Assembly (NCBI GenBank): GCA_963920665.1 | Contig: OY987269.1 | Coordinates: forward strand, 19,532,501 to 19,596,500 | Length of the DNA: 64,000 nucleotides | Reading direction: 5' to 3' | From: Straminergon stramineum | Taxonomy: Eukaryota; Streptophyta; Bryopsida; Hypnales; Calliergonaceae | Part shown: one piece after another, positions 12,621 through 25,339 of the stretch | Position numbering within the stretch: position 1 is the stretch's first letter | Layout of the letters: each line of letters opens with the position of its first letter | Made by a program: the position numbers and the translations under genes | The notes under the pieces: generated by a model | Seen by the model: only the letters and a program-made list of their open reading frames with translations | Told to the model about the DNA's origin: nothing | Databases searched by the model: none

Positions 12621-14178
12621 ATTCTGATGAGAGTGGGACATTCTTATTACTTGTAGATAGGTAGCTTCGTACTGTAGGGGTGGTTTCGGGTGAGACTGTT
12701 GAGAGCGGCAATTTTGATGACAGCTGCGTTTGTACAGATGATTGTCATGGAAGGGCATACGTGATCGGTTACGGAATTCTGGAGTTGTTGGTTTGCCTGA
12801 TGCACATCGTGGTTTGATATGCTACTGTTTTTTCTTCTCGGACAGTGGCGCTGGTTTCGTCACTTTTCATGCTTTCGTGTTTTCATGTATTCATGATGCT
12901 ATATACGCTCGACTCACTCTGAGGAGTTGCAAGCGGCACAGGTTTTTAACTTCAAAATGTAAAATGCTCTGCCATGTATGTGGACAATGACCAATTAGAG
13001 GTGTATACTACATGATAGATTCTCAGGATATGAGTAGGAAACGTTGTGATCATTTCTGTATTTTGATTTTGTGAAAGAAGGTGATGAGGGGAATATGCAT
13101 TGCACATGAGAGTTGCAGTATGGTTATTCATGGAACTAGTGTTCAGGAAGAGTCCGTTCATTCAAAGGCGCACTTGGGAGCGAGTGACACAATAGCCACA
13201 TACTCCAACAAGAGGGTATAACTTACTCGCTGTGATGTAAATTTTTTCCAACTTAGTTGGAGTGATGTGCTATTTGTTTAACCCGTATTAAAGGATGCGG
13301 CTCCCATCACCAAGCCTGGTAGTCTCCACAATTGCTCCAATTATTGGACCAATAGTTGTATTCTTTTGATTCTACTGTGATGAATCAATGAAATCACCCG
13401 TTGACCACTTTTCGGATTATGAATGTACTGTACACAATCTATTTACGTGTAAAAGTATGAATGAGTAAGCGCTTGTTGCGTTCATATATGTACAGTTGCA
13501 TTGCATCGATACACGGCACACGTACATCTACTGACAGTGAAGTGAGAACGATCTTATATATAATAATTGTTGCCGCTCCTAACCCCTAGTAGTCTAGTAC
13601 CCATTTCGAAAATCGAAATATGCCGCCTCGAAGTTATAGCACTGCTATCAGTTAGAAAGCCAGTGAAGAAGAGAAGCTTTTAACAACTGCTTTCTCTTCA
13701 TGTACAGGAAATAAATGAGTTGTTACAAAATGTTGACTTTGAGTACCGCCAAGGTCGGTACAGTGTGAGCCAAGGACTCTGCATGCTGGTTGAAATGCTT
13801 TGATCATGTCTAATTCTTTGATAACTGGGGGCTCACGTGTGCAACAGGGTCGTCCTTGAATCTAGACATGAATCGTAACGTAATCGGTGAGCGATTTGTG
13901 GAGACTGTTTCTCGGCTACAGTACAGTAGAGGTTTGAATTTCTGAAAGTCTACGGTCACGGGTTACCTCTCCCTTGCATTCGTCAACGTCGTCCTTTGTA
14001 GGTGCAGATGTACCAGAATTTCATTGGTGGAATGCAGCCGTGACGAGTTCCACCGATCTCTGGCTTTTATTAGCAAGATTTGTGAGACGGTGACGAGGCT
14101 GATGAGGGTTCCCAGGACATTCGCAGGGCTCGTAGTAGGGATGGCCATGTCTGCTGGTTGCATTGACACACAAGGATT
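12621..14178. other. 3' flank of the MIP1/DUF547 gene and intergenic DNA
   Basis: The first several hundred bases are probably 3' untranslated sequence, judged by composition only. Further on there is mixed-composition DNA near 13.9-14.2 kb with no sustained frame. No repeat or RNA gene was recognised. Confidence 0.45.
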
Positions 14179-14415
14179 GGCCGGAGTGGATTGACCCCCT
14201 CGCTCGTCCTCCCCAAGTCAATCCAGGGGTGCATGTAAAAGACCCCATATTTTGTGCTTCATTAATTTCTCTTCTATACCTCTCCTGCAATGACTAATTT
14301 GGGACCTTTGATTGCAAATATGAATTCAAAATTTGCAAATTTTATCATGCATGACAAATAAAAAATTTCAGGGTTTTCCCTTGGGGATGAGCGAGGGGGT
14401 CAATCCACCCCGGCC
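14179..14415. mobile_element. MITE with about 36-39 bp inverted ends and an 8-bp target duplication (hAT-like)
   Basis: The left end (GGCCGGAGTGGATTGACC, continuing to 14217) pairs with the right end (14380-14415, ending GGTCAATCCACCCCGGCC on this strand). The flanks are CAAGGATT on the left and CAAAGATT on the right, an 8-bp direct repeat with one mismatch. This is the target-site size of hAT elements. There is no coding capacity. A diverged copy of its interior and right half lies at about 15.62-15.77 kb. Confidence 0.7.
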
Positions 14416-14695
14416 CAAAGATTGACACAATATTGGCACCTAAACTTTGAATGCAGATTGTGAGAGCAATTTCACTTCAAATCTAGCATGGGATATGCCA
14501 TTAGAAATGTCTTCATAGTGTGCTTCTTGCAGTATAAAATGTGTCTCATAATTTCAAAAATTCAAAACACACCAAGTCTTCAAAGCCTCTTGCTTAGGAA
14601 CCAAGCTAGTATGGGTAAACTGATCCCTTTGCTCTTCTGCCTAAAGTCACTCTTATGGTGTATGTTTAAAAATAGCCCCCCTATTTTGGGGTTCA
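14416..14695. other. Intergenic DNA, nothing recognised
   Basis: Short AT-rich spacer between two elements; no frame or repeat supported. Confidence 0.4.
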
Positions 14696-15606
14696 TTAAC
14701 CCCAAAAGGATCTAGGCATTTTTTTGTCAAATAACACTCAAAACTATCATTTCTATTGCAAAGAGCAAAAACTTGAAAATTGTATTTTTTTTTGACATCT
14801 CACTGTAGGATCTTCCACCTAACTAGCACGAGAATGTCTAGAATAAATTTCAAATTTTTTGACCGCATACATTGCAAAATATTTGCATTTAAAGTGTAGA
14901 GAACAATTTTTTTTCAATAGAGGGACTAGATTATTTGACTATAAACCTTCTTACCTACAATTTTTTGCACTACAAAGATTTGAGGTTTGAATCTTTATGG
15001 TGGGAAATTGAATTGAGAGTCTAGGAAAAAAAATTGAAAAAAACTTAATTTTCATTCTTAAAAAAATTGTTCATTAGAAGTAGGAACAAGATAGAAGGAA
15101 AATCTAAATTATTCATATCTCTAAGATGGAATTAAAATGCACTAATCTCAATGGTGAGATTGTTCTAGCAAGCAAACTAAACCATGGAGAATTGTTTTTG
15201 AAAAATTATAAAAATTGCATTAAAAAATGAATCCTACTAGTTATTTTTTCAAGATAATGCTTAGGTTGACCAAATAACAAGATTCTCCATAACCTTCACA
15301 TCACTTATCCAAATGAAATGAATCAAAGATTTCCATAAAGACAAAAAATAATCTATGATAAAAAAAATGGAAAAAAAATGGAAATTTTATGAATTTTTTG
15401 GCTACTCAATCTCCCTTGTTTAGAACTTATTTTGGCATAACTTTTATTTTCGGGCACCAATTGAATAAAAATTATATTCCTGCAAAGTGAATCAATTTTT
15501 CTATCTTCAAAAAAAGTTTCAAAAATCATGAAACAAATTGAAACTATAAGTAGTTGCCCAAAGTCCAATGTGTCCTTCAAAGGGACAATGGTTGTTTAGG
15601 GGTTAA
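14696..15606. mobile_element. TTAA/CCCC element, copy B1 (about 0.91 kb)
   Basis: It starts TTAA-CCCCAAAAGG and ends TTTAGGGG-TTAA, with a TTAA on each side. The interior is AT-rich and non-coding. It shares an internal block (TATTGCAAAGAG and TAGGATCTT) with copy B2 at 42.8 kb. The shared end pattern places it in the same superfamily as the copies at 41, 44.6, 51.5, 54.3 and 55.1 kb. Confidence 0.7.
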
Positions 15607-15619
15607 TTTATCTTCCATA

Positions 15620-15770
15620 TGCCTTGCCTAACTAATTTGAGGCCTATGATTGCAAATATGGATTCAAAATTTGCAAATTTTATTATACTTGGGAATAAAA
15701 AGTTCATATAATTTTCCTAGGGATAAAATCATGGACAAGTGAGGGATCAATTCACCTTCAATTGGAAAAC
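15620..15770. mobile_element. Partial copy of the hAT-like MITE
   Basis: Blocks such as GATTGCAAATATG and AAAATTTGCAAATTTTAT are shared, in the same order, with 14290-14352, and the end ATCAATTCACC resembles the MITE right end. The left half is absent, so this is a truncated, diverged copy. Confidence 0.55.
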
Positions 15771-15939
15771 TAAGGGCCTCTTGCCATGTGAGATCAATGG
15801 ACAGAAATAGCATTGGAAGACAAGATATTCCACTAATTGTCTTGCTAACCTCGATAAGCGAAAAAAGAGGATTTCAAGTTTCATTGAAATTAGTGGACAA
15901 CCCTACTAGTGGAAATTGGACATCTTGAAGGGAATCAAT

Positions 15940-16210
15940 CATTAGAGGGGATTTGAGGCCTTGGGAGGGTTGTTTTAGGCCTGTTCCCTGTGCAGTCCAG
16001 GAACAGCTAACTGCTGTTAGCAAAAAAATTATCAAAATAAATAAATAAATAATAGTTTTGAAATGCAAAAAGAAGTTGAAAAAAAATTTCATTTTTTTTC
16101 TTGACATGGTAGTGTCGCGGCCACGTCAATCTGCCGCAGTGGCACCATTCCTGCGTTCCCTGAAGCTTGGGAACTCGCAGTCTCCCAGAGGCCTCAAATC
16201 TCCTCTAATG
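15940..16210. mobile_element. MITE with 21-bp inverted ends (CATTAGAGG family)
   Basis: The left end CATTAGAGGGGATTTGAG and the right end CTCAAATCTCCTCTAATG are inverted copies with one difference, enclosing 271 bp. A related element with the same ends and similar subterminal GGAAC blocks lies at 24998-25339. There is no coding capacity, and a target duplication is not obvious. Confidence 0.7.
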
Positions 16211-18828
16211 ACATGTGGAATTCTAACTCGATCTCTTCCCACCAACTAGGTTTATGTGCCAAGGCATTTGTTAACATGGATCATGTAGCTCTCCTTGCAA
16301 ACTTTATCCACTAATTTCACATAGCAGGAGACTCTAAAGGCCTCTTCATACTATGGCCATTCAAGTTGAGAGGATGTAGGATTGAGTGGCCAAACTTATA
16401 TCCTTTTTTCTCCACATTAATCCATCTAATTTCTGAAATTTTCCATGAAACCTCACCCCACGTGTCAATTTTTTTCAAGCAAAAGATAAAGAATTATGAG
16501 AAAAGAGTAAAAAAAGACTTTGAAAAAAGAATCACAACACATGCTCTCATCATCAAACAAGGAATATAAAGGATATAAATGGAATAAGAAGATGTCATTG
16601 GTCATTGAGGGGAAGTAGGTTCATTGAATGCAAAGAAATTCCACTGTAATGATAGAGACTAGCTTTCAACCCCTAATTGGCAACCAACAAATAACAAATA
16701 GCAAATAAACATTCTACAAAACAATCCATCTAGCTAGTCCAATCTACCAGCTGAGATCTTGTCAATCTTTCATTTTTTTATAACAAAAATTCAATGGATT
16801 CTCGACTAGAGTTTGGATCTTCATTTTTGGCCAACCCAAACTTTGATTGAGAGTTTGTTGTCATGTAGGCAATTTTTAGGATAACGGACTTTGGGTTGTA
16901 CCTCCTTGTGTAAAGGGTTGAGAGGCTGAAATTTTGGATTTATGAAATGTAATTGGCTAAAACCAACAGACTCTTGACCTTGTGTTGTTGTGTGAAGTGG
17001 CCCTGAGACTAGAAGAATAGTGTGGAGAATTTATTGAGTACAAGGAATGAAGGACAAATGAAATAGCCCTTTCTCATGTATCAATAAGACTTAAAGCCCA
17101 TGCACCCTTTTAGTCATAGCTTATATTTTGACCTATTGGATTTATAATTCATTTTTTCAGATAAATGGCAAAATAGAGAATATTTCACATACACATGTTT
17201 GGGTTAAATTTTTTTTGGTATAAGATTCTTCATAAGTGTTCAAAATAAAACAAATAGATTCTCATTGAGTGCTATATGAGGCACTATTGTGATCCAATTA
17301 CATATCTATGTTACTACGATGATAATTTAGAAGTATCTTCAAGACTATAGGAAAATGGGCCAATCCTTTGTTGTGTGTATAAACATCAAAGCTATTATGT
17401 CTATATAATTCAAAAAATCACCTCTTGTCCACTTCATTTCAATTCTTGGGCTATTCTATTTACTGGGTTTTACACTTCTTAGTTTACTAAACTCATTAGA
17501 AAATTTAGATTTCATAATTTGACCCTAATAGTAAAAACTCCAGTTCAACAAATGCAAAAATGCACAATTCATTGATAATATATTTATATTTGTGGAATAA
17601 AGTCATGCTTAATCACATGTACTCATCTATCCATTCTTCAAGTAGGATTACTCAATGTTAGAGGTACAATGAAAAATTGAGCATACTTCCATATATATCA
17701 CCTTGTACTTTGAGAATAGAGGAAATGTGGAAAAAAAAGGGTAGAATGTTTGGAAGATAGAGTCTAAAACAACCTTCTTATTTGGAATTGGTTATTGCAA
17801 AAAAGAATTTAACTTTTTGTTGTGTTTTGCTAAGGTACATATGATTTCTTCTACCATACTTGAAAATTAGAAAATTTATCCCAATTTTTTAAAATGAGGT
17901 TCATATTCACACTTTTGAGAAGATTACATCCTAAGAAGATTGAGTAGTCAAAATAATTTTCAATTAGGAATACTAAAGAAGTGCAAAATTCCAAGAAAAT
18001 GGGTAATTGAAAAATAAAAATAAAAATTAGACATTTTGAAACAACTTTAAAGAAATTTTTGTACACTAACAAAAGCAATAAAATAGTTTTTTGTAGGTTT
18101 CAAAATGCATGAGAAAAGACAATCTATTTGAAGAATTCTATGCCATGTATAATTAAATTTTTTGAAATTCCTTTTGATGCAATAGGTCCTCATCTACCAG
18201 TGGACCATCAAATTTCTTAGAATGAATATGGAGTATTGCACTCCTAACCTCCCATGTTCAAATGAAGTGTGACATATTTTTCAAGTAAGTAATTCCAACT
18301 AAATTTTTTTAAATAAAAATTGGAATCAAGTTTAGGATTTTTTGACACAATTTTGTTGTGAATTTCAATTGCTTTGCATCATTTTCAAATTGTTTTTGTT
18401 TATTTTACTTCAAGAATCACTAGTCTAGTATGAATTTGGGCCTTGAGTAGATTAGGGAAATGATCCACAAGAAGATCCACATAACGAATATGACTACTAC
18501 TCTTGGTTCATACTAAATAGATACCATTTCAAATAGTTTGTTGAATGTTGCTTCCATGGTTTAAGAAATCCATACCACTAGTGATCAAGTTTCTTCGTAC
18601 TTTGAATAGTGTTACAATTACTTGTGTTGTGTTGTCTTTGCCATTGTGGTGCTTGCAATGGAGGTGAAGAACATTCAATAGTTATTGATGATTAAACCAA
18701 GAGTAAAACTCTATTTAGTGTAGTCCCATAGTTGGAGCAATAACATTATTTGAGAAGCAACACTAAATAGAATGAAGAGTTTACTATAGTGATCATTTTC
18801 CTAATCTACAAAGCCCAAGTTTGTACAT
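16211..18828. other. AT-rich intergenic DNA, nothing recognised
   Basis: About 2.6 kb of AT-rich sequence with only short, low-complexity frames on both strands. No terminal repeats, tandem arrays or RNA gene features were recognised. Confidence 0.5.
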
Positions 18829-19490
18829 CCATACCTTAAAGTTAGGTTGTGGTTTTTTGTTTTTATTTTTGTTACGTTGAAATCTCTTGGACTGTGCTTC
18901 CCCTAGTGGAATTCTTGGTATCGTCAGAAAGCCCTCAACGAGAAGGGGTGCACGGGCTTTGGAGTTTTATAGACCTTGAATCTAAGGGAAGCAATCCATT
19001 CTTGATCACCGATCCACTCTGGCAACGTAGAGTGGAGTAATTTCAATAAGGAGGTCATTGACATAATTAATGCTAGCACACTTTCCGGCGCAGTTGTAGC
19101 TCATTATGATTGGCTACAAGACTCTCAATATTGCAAGCAATCCTTGTTGAATTTTGCAACCATCCCTTGGTTGGAAATAGTAAGGTCTTTATGACCAATA
19201 CGGGTGGAACAAAATCTTTAGTTGAAAAATTCATAGTAATTCTATTTTGAGAAATAAAAATCTGAAAAATTATAGAAACCTTAAGAACTCTATTTCTACA
19301 CATGGGAAAATTTTTCCACTGTTGAAACTTCCCTTGCAGATACATGTATCTCCTTAAGTGGTCAGGAATGGCTTGCGTCCCTTATGATGTGAAAGTTATG
19401 AATTTTTGAGTTATTTTCAAATTATAAAATTATAAAATTTCTTTTACTTTTATTTTTTCCTGTGGCAAAGGCACAAGGCACACTACTGTA
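18829..19490 (+). repeat. Dispersed repeat family A, copy split by a TA-targeted element
   Basis: The family A unit runs 18829-18984 and resumes at 19383-19490, where it ends with GGCACAAGGCACACTA. Between the halves lies an inverted-repeat element (listed separately). Joining the two halves restores the local order seen in the uninterrupted copy at 47.82 kb (AATCTATGATGTGAAAG). Confidence 0.75.
18985..19382. mobile_element. About 0.4-kb inverted-repeat element with TA target duplication
   Basis: The left end AGGGAAGCAATCCATTCTTG and the reverse complement of the right end AGGGACGCAAGCCATTCCTG are inverted copies with four differences in 20 bp. Each side is flanked by TA, and uninterrupted family A copies carry a single TA there, so the target duplication is directly supported. 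A TA duplication is characteristic of Tc1/mariner-type transposition, although the ends do not match the common plant Stowaway sequence. The interior is non-coding. Confidence 0.75.
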
Positions 19491-20355
19491 GTCTATAGTG
19501 ACTACTCTGCAGAATCCTCCCACGGAAACTCTCATGTTCCCACTTCCCAGAGTGTAACTTACATTTGAGGCAAGATTCTTCTGTAGGCAAACTTAGTTCC
19601 CTTCCACGTGAGTCACTTCGACAGAGATCCCTTCACTCAGCTTCCTCCACCTGGCTCTGTGAATCAGAACACGCAGACTTCCATGCTGTCCACCCCAAAC
19701 ACCGCCACCTCCTTCTTCTCCACTTTCCACTTGCTCAATACTTCTTGGCTCATCTCTCATGCAACAAAGCTCACGGGCATGCTCACAAATGCTGACGCAG
19801 AAAAGCAATCTACTGTACTGTATATTACGCCCATCACCGGACTGATGAAGTGACAAAATCTCAACTGCACCCATCTTCATCTTCTTTATCAGTGAGTTAT
19901 ACCAATTCCCTTCTCAAATTTCAGCAATTCCAAGCAATCGGAGTGACCGATTTCAGTTCACGAAGAATCTGCACTTCGCGAAGAGTCTGCACTTCTGGTC
20001 TAGAGGGTGACTGTAACTGCCCGAGTGATACGTTAGCAGGTGGGTTGCAATTGCTTGTTGAAGCATTCCTGGTGAGTTTTGGGTTGTTGCTCATGGTTTG
20101 GGGAGGTTTTAAGGGGACTTTCGTTTTTTGTAATTTGAGTGATTTTGTGAGTAATTTGAGCATTGAGTGCTTTTCCCTGATTCTGATGATGTATAATTCT
20201 GGTGATATATAAGTCTGTCTGAGTTTTTTTTGCAATTGAACTGGGAATTTTGTAAGTAAGAGCTTTTGGTTCTTTAGGGTTTGTTTAGACTGGTAGTTGG
20301 AGTAGCTTTCTTTTGGTGAATGAATTTTCGGAAATGGGTGGAATTGTGTGCAGGA
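19491..20355 (+). promoter_or_regulatory. Upstream region and probable leader intron of the NTF2-like gene
   Basis: Composition becomes GC-richer from about 19.5 kb. A good donor (GGTGAGTTT) at 20072 and an acceptor (GTGTGCAG) ending at 20353 fit a leader intron just before the start codon at 20356. The open frame crossing this region from 19850 does not join in frame to the ATG exon, so it is treated as untranslated. Confidence 0.5.
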
Positions 20356-23300
20356 ATGGCGACTGGGATGGCAAGTATTGATAAGAGCAAGGAGCTTGGG
20401 CGGCTTGCCACGAACATCATTCCACACATACTCAACTTGTGAGTCGGTCTCTTGGTTGTTCTTCGTATATAGTTTGGCCCCTTCTAGATTTTATTTATCT
20501 CTTTATGATCAAGCAAATGGTTAAATCAGTACCGCGAATTCTTGATTTTTAAGGGGTTAGTTTGGTAGACGTCGGAGAGAACTAGGAGTTTGATATTTTG
20601 ATGGCTTTTGGAATTCTTGCACCCACAGAGTAATGGTACTCATGGGAAGAAGTGAGGACCATTTGGGTAAGATTTTAACTCTGTTTTTGTTCAACTTCTA
20701 GGTACAACTGTAAATCAACAGCTGCTGATTACGAGATATACGCCCCTAATGCCACTTTCGAAGATCCCCTCATGAGAGCTCATGGGTAAGCTGATTTCTT
20801 AAACCCTAATGGGGTGCATGTGTCGATTTTAGCTTTTTGTGTTTTTTCTTGCTGAAAGTAACTACAGTAGTGCGTACTGTTTGTATTTCTTAAATGGATA
20901 TGTATCCTGCTAATTAATCCCTAGAGAACGAAGCTTATGACAGTATATTCGAACATGCACATATATGCTTGGTTTCCTCACAAAAATTTACCCAAATCGC
21001 GTATTTTAAAATTTTCTAAAGTGGAAGAAAGCGTATGTGTTCTCCAAGATATAATTTTTAAGTATTTTTGAAGAATTATACTGTTTTATCAATTTGTACA
21101 GTTTCTAGGTGAAGAATATTTATCATTTACAAAGTGTGCTCAATTTTTAGTTTTCCAAAGGTGTGTATTTCCTTGAAACACATCAAGGTGTCAACTCTGG
21201 CAAGGAAATAATTCTATGTTTGGAAATTCAATAAGGTAGCCTACAACCAGATTTGAACCTTGGTAATATTCAAGCAACTTGCAATTCCAATCAATCTTTC
21301 AAATAAACCATTTTATTAATTTTTTTCCTCACGAACACATATCTGTACAGTGCCTACCATAGAAACTTGAGACTAGAATTCGTATTTTGAAGTTTTGAAG
21401 GGTTTGACTTGGAACAACCTCAGTCTGATTCCCCAGGATTTAAGGGTTAGTGACCAGTTTTGTACTTCTGTATTTTCAGTCGAGCTCGTTACAAATATGC
21501 TGAATTGAAACGTCATCGTCGGAGAACATTCGAATCACAATGTTTAGCTAATGTTTTGGTTGGTCACGGTTGGTATGCAGTGTGGCTCAGATAAAGTCTG
21601 CATTCTATTCCATTCCCAAGGTACTCTTCTCAGCCCTCATATTTGTGCCGGCTCAATGTTACCAAGGGTAATTCATTCTCATTGGCAATTTTTAGAAGCA
21701 TGTGATAGATCTGGTATATAATGTTTTCGTAGGTACCTGTTTTCAGAGTAGTGAAATTGTGTAGAATGAACCATATGTTTGCTTTAATATCTTTATCGGA
21801 CTCTACGGACTTTATCTTTATCCAGTCACTGCTTGAGTTGCCCAAAGAGCGTTTTCGTAAAATTTGTGTTGATAAGCTTTTTGAGGTTTGATGTTTTTCT
21901 TCAGGCTGTACTGACCTTTGAAATCTGACAGGTTTTCAAGGAGGGTAAGATGTTGGAGTACACTGTAGAAGAGGAAGAGAAGACTCCCAATTCTGGAGAG
22001 GTAACATGCTTACTGGTCTAATCTTCCAAACTGCTCCCTATGTGTTTTTTTAGCATTTTTGAATAGGTCATATGGATACTTCTTTTGTCCAATTCTATAT
22101 CTTTTTTGACCAAGACGTGTAATGCTCTTCACTGATTCTAGCTATAATAGAATCCGGTCCCATCTGAATTATTGTTTTTCACAATATGATCACTTGAAAT
22201 GGTCATTTAAAACCACGAGTCGGTGGTCTATTAGGATTTATTTACATTGTTGTGCCAAGAGCAATGTGACTGATGATATTGTGTTTTCTAAAGTGATCGC
22301 TTGCGCTTGCTTTATTTTATTCTTCACTAACTTTTTACTGTAACGATCACACCTCCATTTGCTTATCGCACTGGACGCTAAACGTAAATGGACGTATGGC
22401 AGATCCGGCTTCATAACCTGCAGCAGTACAAGATTTTATCGAAGACCATCGACATGCGCTCTCTCATCAAACTTCAGGTTTGTACGAGGGCATCATAACT
22501 AATCCTCTTCTGAATTTATTGTTCGGAGGTTGATCACCTCGGTTGTCGAACTTACACATGAGGATGCAAAGTTGGGGACATTATTTGCTTCTCATTAATA
22601 AGCATTTCAACATTGGAGTGTGATTCTTGGGAGATGTACAGGGAAATGAAGAGATCTTTGGGTTCAAAAGTTAAATTTGTTGATGTCATTCAAAAATAAA
22701 TTTCATTCAGAATACCTTTGATAGTAGATTTATTTACTATTGAAGGGATAATAGACAATTTCATGTCCATTTGGAGATCAGTGGCCATAGAAATTTAGTT
22801 ATGCTTTCATCAATTGCGAATGCGTCCAAGCAAGTGAATGAATTGGTGAAAGTTCGCAATTGAGTTGTTGTTAGTTAGTCTAGGAGAAGAGATAAGGTCC
22901 CTAACGGCTTTAGTACATCTTCCTTACGTTCATTACCTCAGTCTTTGTATTTAAATTGGCTTCAATTGCCTATTTCCGTACTCTTTCTGATCACAGATGG
23001 TTGTGTTCTGCAGGTCGAAGAAGGAAAAGTTGTGCGACACGTAGACTTGTAAGTTGGATATCCAATAACTGGGAGGGTGGTTTCAATGGTTTTCTTATGT
23101 TAATTTTCTTTTGAAATTTCACGACACGTAAGATGATGATCCAACCAACTTTCGTAATTATTACGTATGCAAAGAATTTAATTTGCGTCTCTTCCGTAAG
23201 CATTTTCATATACGTCAAGGAGCCTGATTTCAACGGCAACCCTGATTTGCAGTCAATCTCAATGAGAAAGAACTGAATCATTACTTCCACTTTAATATCT

Positions 23301-23689
23301 CGATAACTTGTAAGATGATATCCAGTAACTGCGAGGGCGGTTTCCAGCACACATTTCTCTACAATTATCTTAGTTTGTCATGTGTTAAAAAAATTGAATT
23401 TTCATGACATGCAGCCAAGATGATGATCCAACCAGCTGTTTTGATCTATTGCATGTGAAAAAATATCCTAATTTTAGATTAGAATATTTCTATGTGAACA
23501 TTCATTTTACAGCCAATCTCACAAGAAGGAAATAAAATTATTGTTTGTAGGTGGGACGAGAACCCATTGTGGGACAGGCAGTCAGTGAGGTTACCACTGG
23601 TGGGGCGATTGGCAGAAACATGGCGCCGTGGCAACATGATGGTCACCCACGTCCTCATGGGCTTTGGCAAAGATCCCCGGCCTGCTTGA
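20356..23689 (+). CDS. NTF2/SnoaL-like fold protein of unknown function (7 exons)
   Basis: Exons 20356-20438, 20702-20785, 21581-21620, 21932-22000, 22403-22477, 23014-23048 and 23551-23689 join in frame to 174 codons plus TGA; all introns are GT-AG. The protein starts MATGMASIDK. It carries an N-terminal helix region, YEIYAPNATFEDPLMRAHG, which resembles the early core of NTF2-like/SnoaL-like proteins, and a late strand, KVVRHVDLWDENPLWD. There is no signal peptide or membrane segment. Small NTF2-like proteins bind or transform ligands in a cone-shaped pocket, but no catalytic residues can be assigned. The gene structure is well supported, while the family call rests on motif pattern alone. 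A cytosolic location is an inference from the plain N-terminus. Confidence 0.8.
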
Positions 23690-24997
23690 CTAGGCAGGTT
23701 TTGTACAAGTTAGAAAATTCAAAAGTGTGGCTTAGTTTGTACATGATGTGGGTCTAATTGTCTGCAAGTTACAGCTCAACTAGCATTTGTATTAGTATGA
23801 TTTTATATAAACATGGTCGGTGTGTTATGCATTCACATGCTAGTTCTAGCTCCTTGCCGTGAAAGAAATGACGTAACTTTCAATTTAATTTACTTATTTT
23901 TGCTTTTGTATCTGCACGTTTCTTGCAAGTACGTTCTTTGTTGCTGTTTCGTGTGAATTGTCTTTCGTTGTACTCATTTGAACATGTGAATGCTTGAATG
24001 AAATCAAAGAAACGTAGCTTGGAAGTTTTCTTCTGAGGATCTGTGTATTTAGTGTGGACCCTGGTTCTTCATTAACGATGAAGATGACTGTACTGCGGAT
24101 AATCACAGCTAGCTCTTTTGTTCGTGCCTTTGCATGACGAATATAAAGAGAATGTGCAATTACAGAGTATGTCAATAGAAAAGGACTGAGTGTATACAAT
24201 TGGAGAAAGTTGAGTGAAAGGTAGGAAGTCCTGCAATTGGACATTTGAGCCATATAGAGTAGTTTCCATTATTGAATTGTTATAATTGCATTTTAATTTT
24301 AGAATTAAAAACACTTTGTCATATACTTTTTGGATATGATATGACTTTATTTAGATTTTTCAAAAGTCTAACTTATTAAATTTCTAAACCTATGTCTTAA
24401 TTTGGATGTTTATGGTTTGAATATTGTAAATTAAGTGTTTGCTTATTTTCAACATTTTTAAAATATGGTTTTAGGTATGACTACCTTACTCAAGTCTTTG
24501 TATGGTATGTTATCAAATATGAAAGTTATGTCTCTAGATGAACCAGAAATCAACTTTAGGCTTTCCTATAGTCATAAGGCAATTACACCTAAATGAGTTT
24601 GAATAAACAATTGAACATTGTTTCTATTATTAAATTGTCAAATTTTTTAGTTGGATATTGTTGGACATCAAGAGAGTATTTTAGATTCTCTTCTTATCCA
24701 TTTGTTGGAGATTGGATGAATAATCTATGAATTTTCAAAGTCTTGAACAATAGTTGTTTTTCTATCCAATCCTAGACTTTTAAGAATAATGGAAGTTCAT
24801 TTTACATCAATAGAAACATGGGCCTAGTACACTTGAGAAATATGCCTTTAAAGACCTACATGTAGTCAAGCTACTATGTGGAGTTTTCTAAGGGAACTTT
24901 CTCTAGTCTATACAACCTATGCTTCTACTTAAATATTAGGTGGTATTGATTATGGGTGGACATACCTTACTCATATGTATGGATAAAAAGAAACATA
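23690..24997. other. 3' flank of the NTF2-like gene and AT-rich intergenic DNA
   Basis: The first few hundred bases are probably 3' untranslated sequence. Beyond about 24.3 kb the DNA is AT-rich with no frame or repeat recognised. Confidence 0.45.
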
Positions 24998-25339
24998 CAT
25001 TAGGGGACAATAGAGGGCTTTAAGAGCCTATTTCAAGGCTGTTCCTTGTATTGTTCCATGTGCTACCAAAAATTGGGAACCAGCCCGTAATGGTCTGAAT
25101 TTCTGAATTTTTGGAAAAAATAATTAAAAAAAAAAATTTCCCCCAAATTTCAAAAAAGTACTAACAAACTTAAAATCAAATTAAAAAAATATTTATAAAA
25201 TATTGAAAATAATTGAAAATAATATTTTTCTAACATGGCAATAATTGTGCCACATCATAATGTTGATGTGGCAAGTTCCCACAACTTGAGAACTCAAAAT
25301 AACTCGTGGCCTCTTCATGCCTTCAAATTTCATCTAATG
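24998..25339. mobile_element. Second copy of the CATTAG-ended MITE family
   Basis: The ends CATTAGGGG...GGGCTTTAAGAGCC and GGCCTCTTCATGCC...CATCTAATG are inverted, diverged copies, and the interior has the same GTTCC-rich blocks as 15940-16210. The element is 342 bp and non-coding. It is clearly older (more diverged ends) than the copy at 15.9 kb. Confidence 0.6.

Noticed and set aside
19850..20212. 120-codon frame before the NTF2-like start as an N-terminal extension
   Set aside because: Splicing at the donor at 20072 leaves it out of frame with the ATG exon, and the frame starts on a GTG; leader is the simpler reading.
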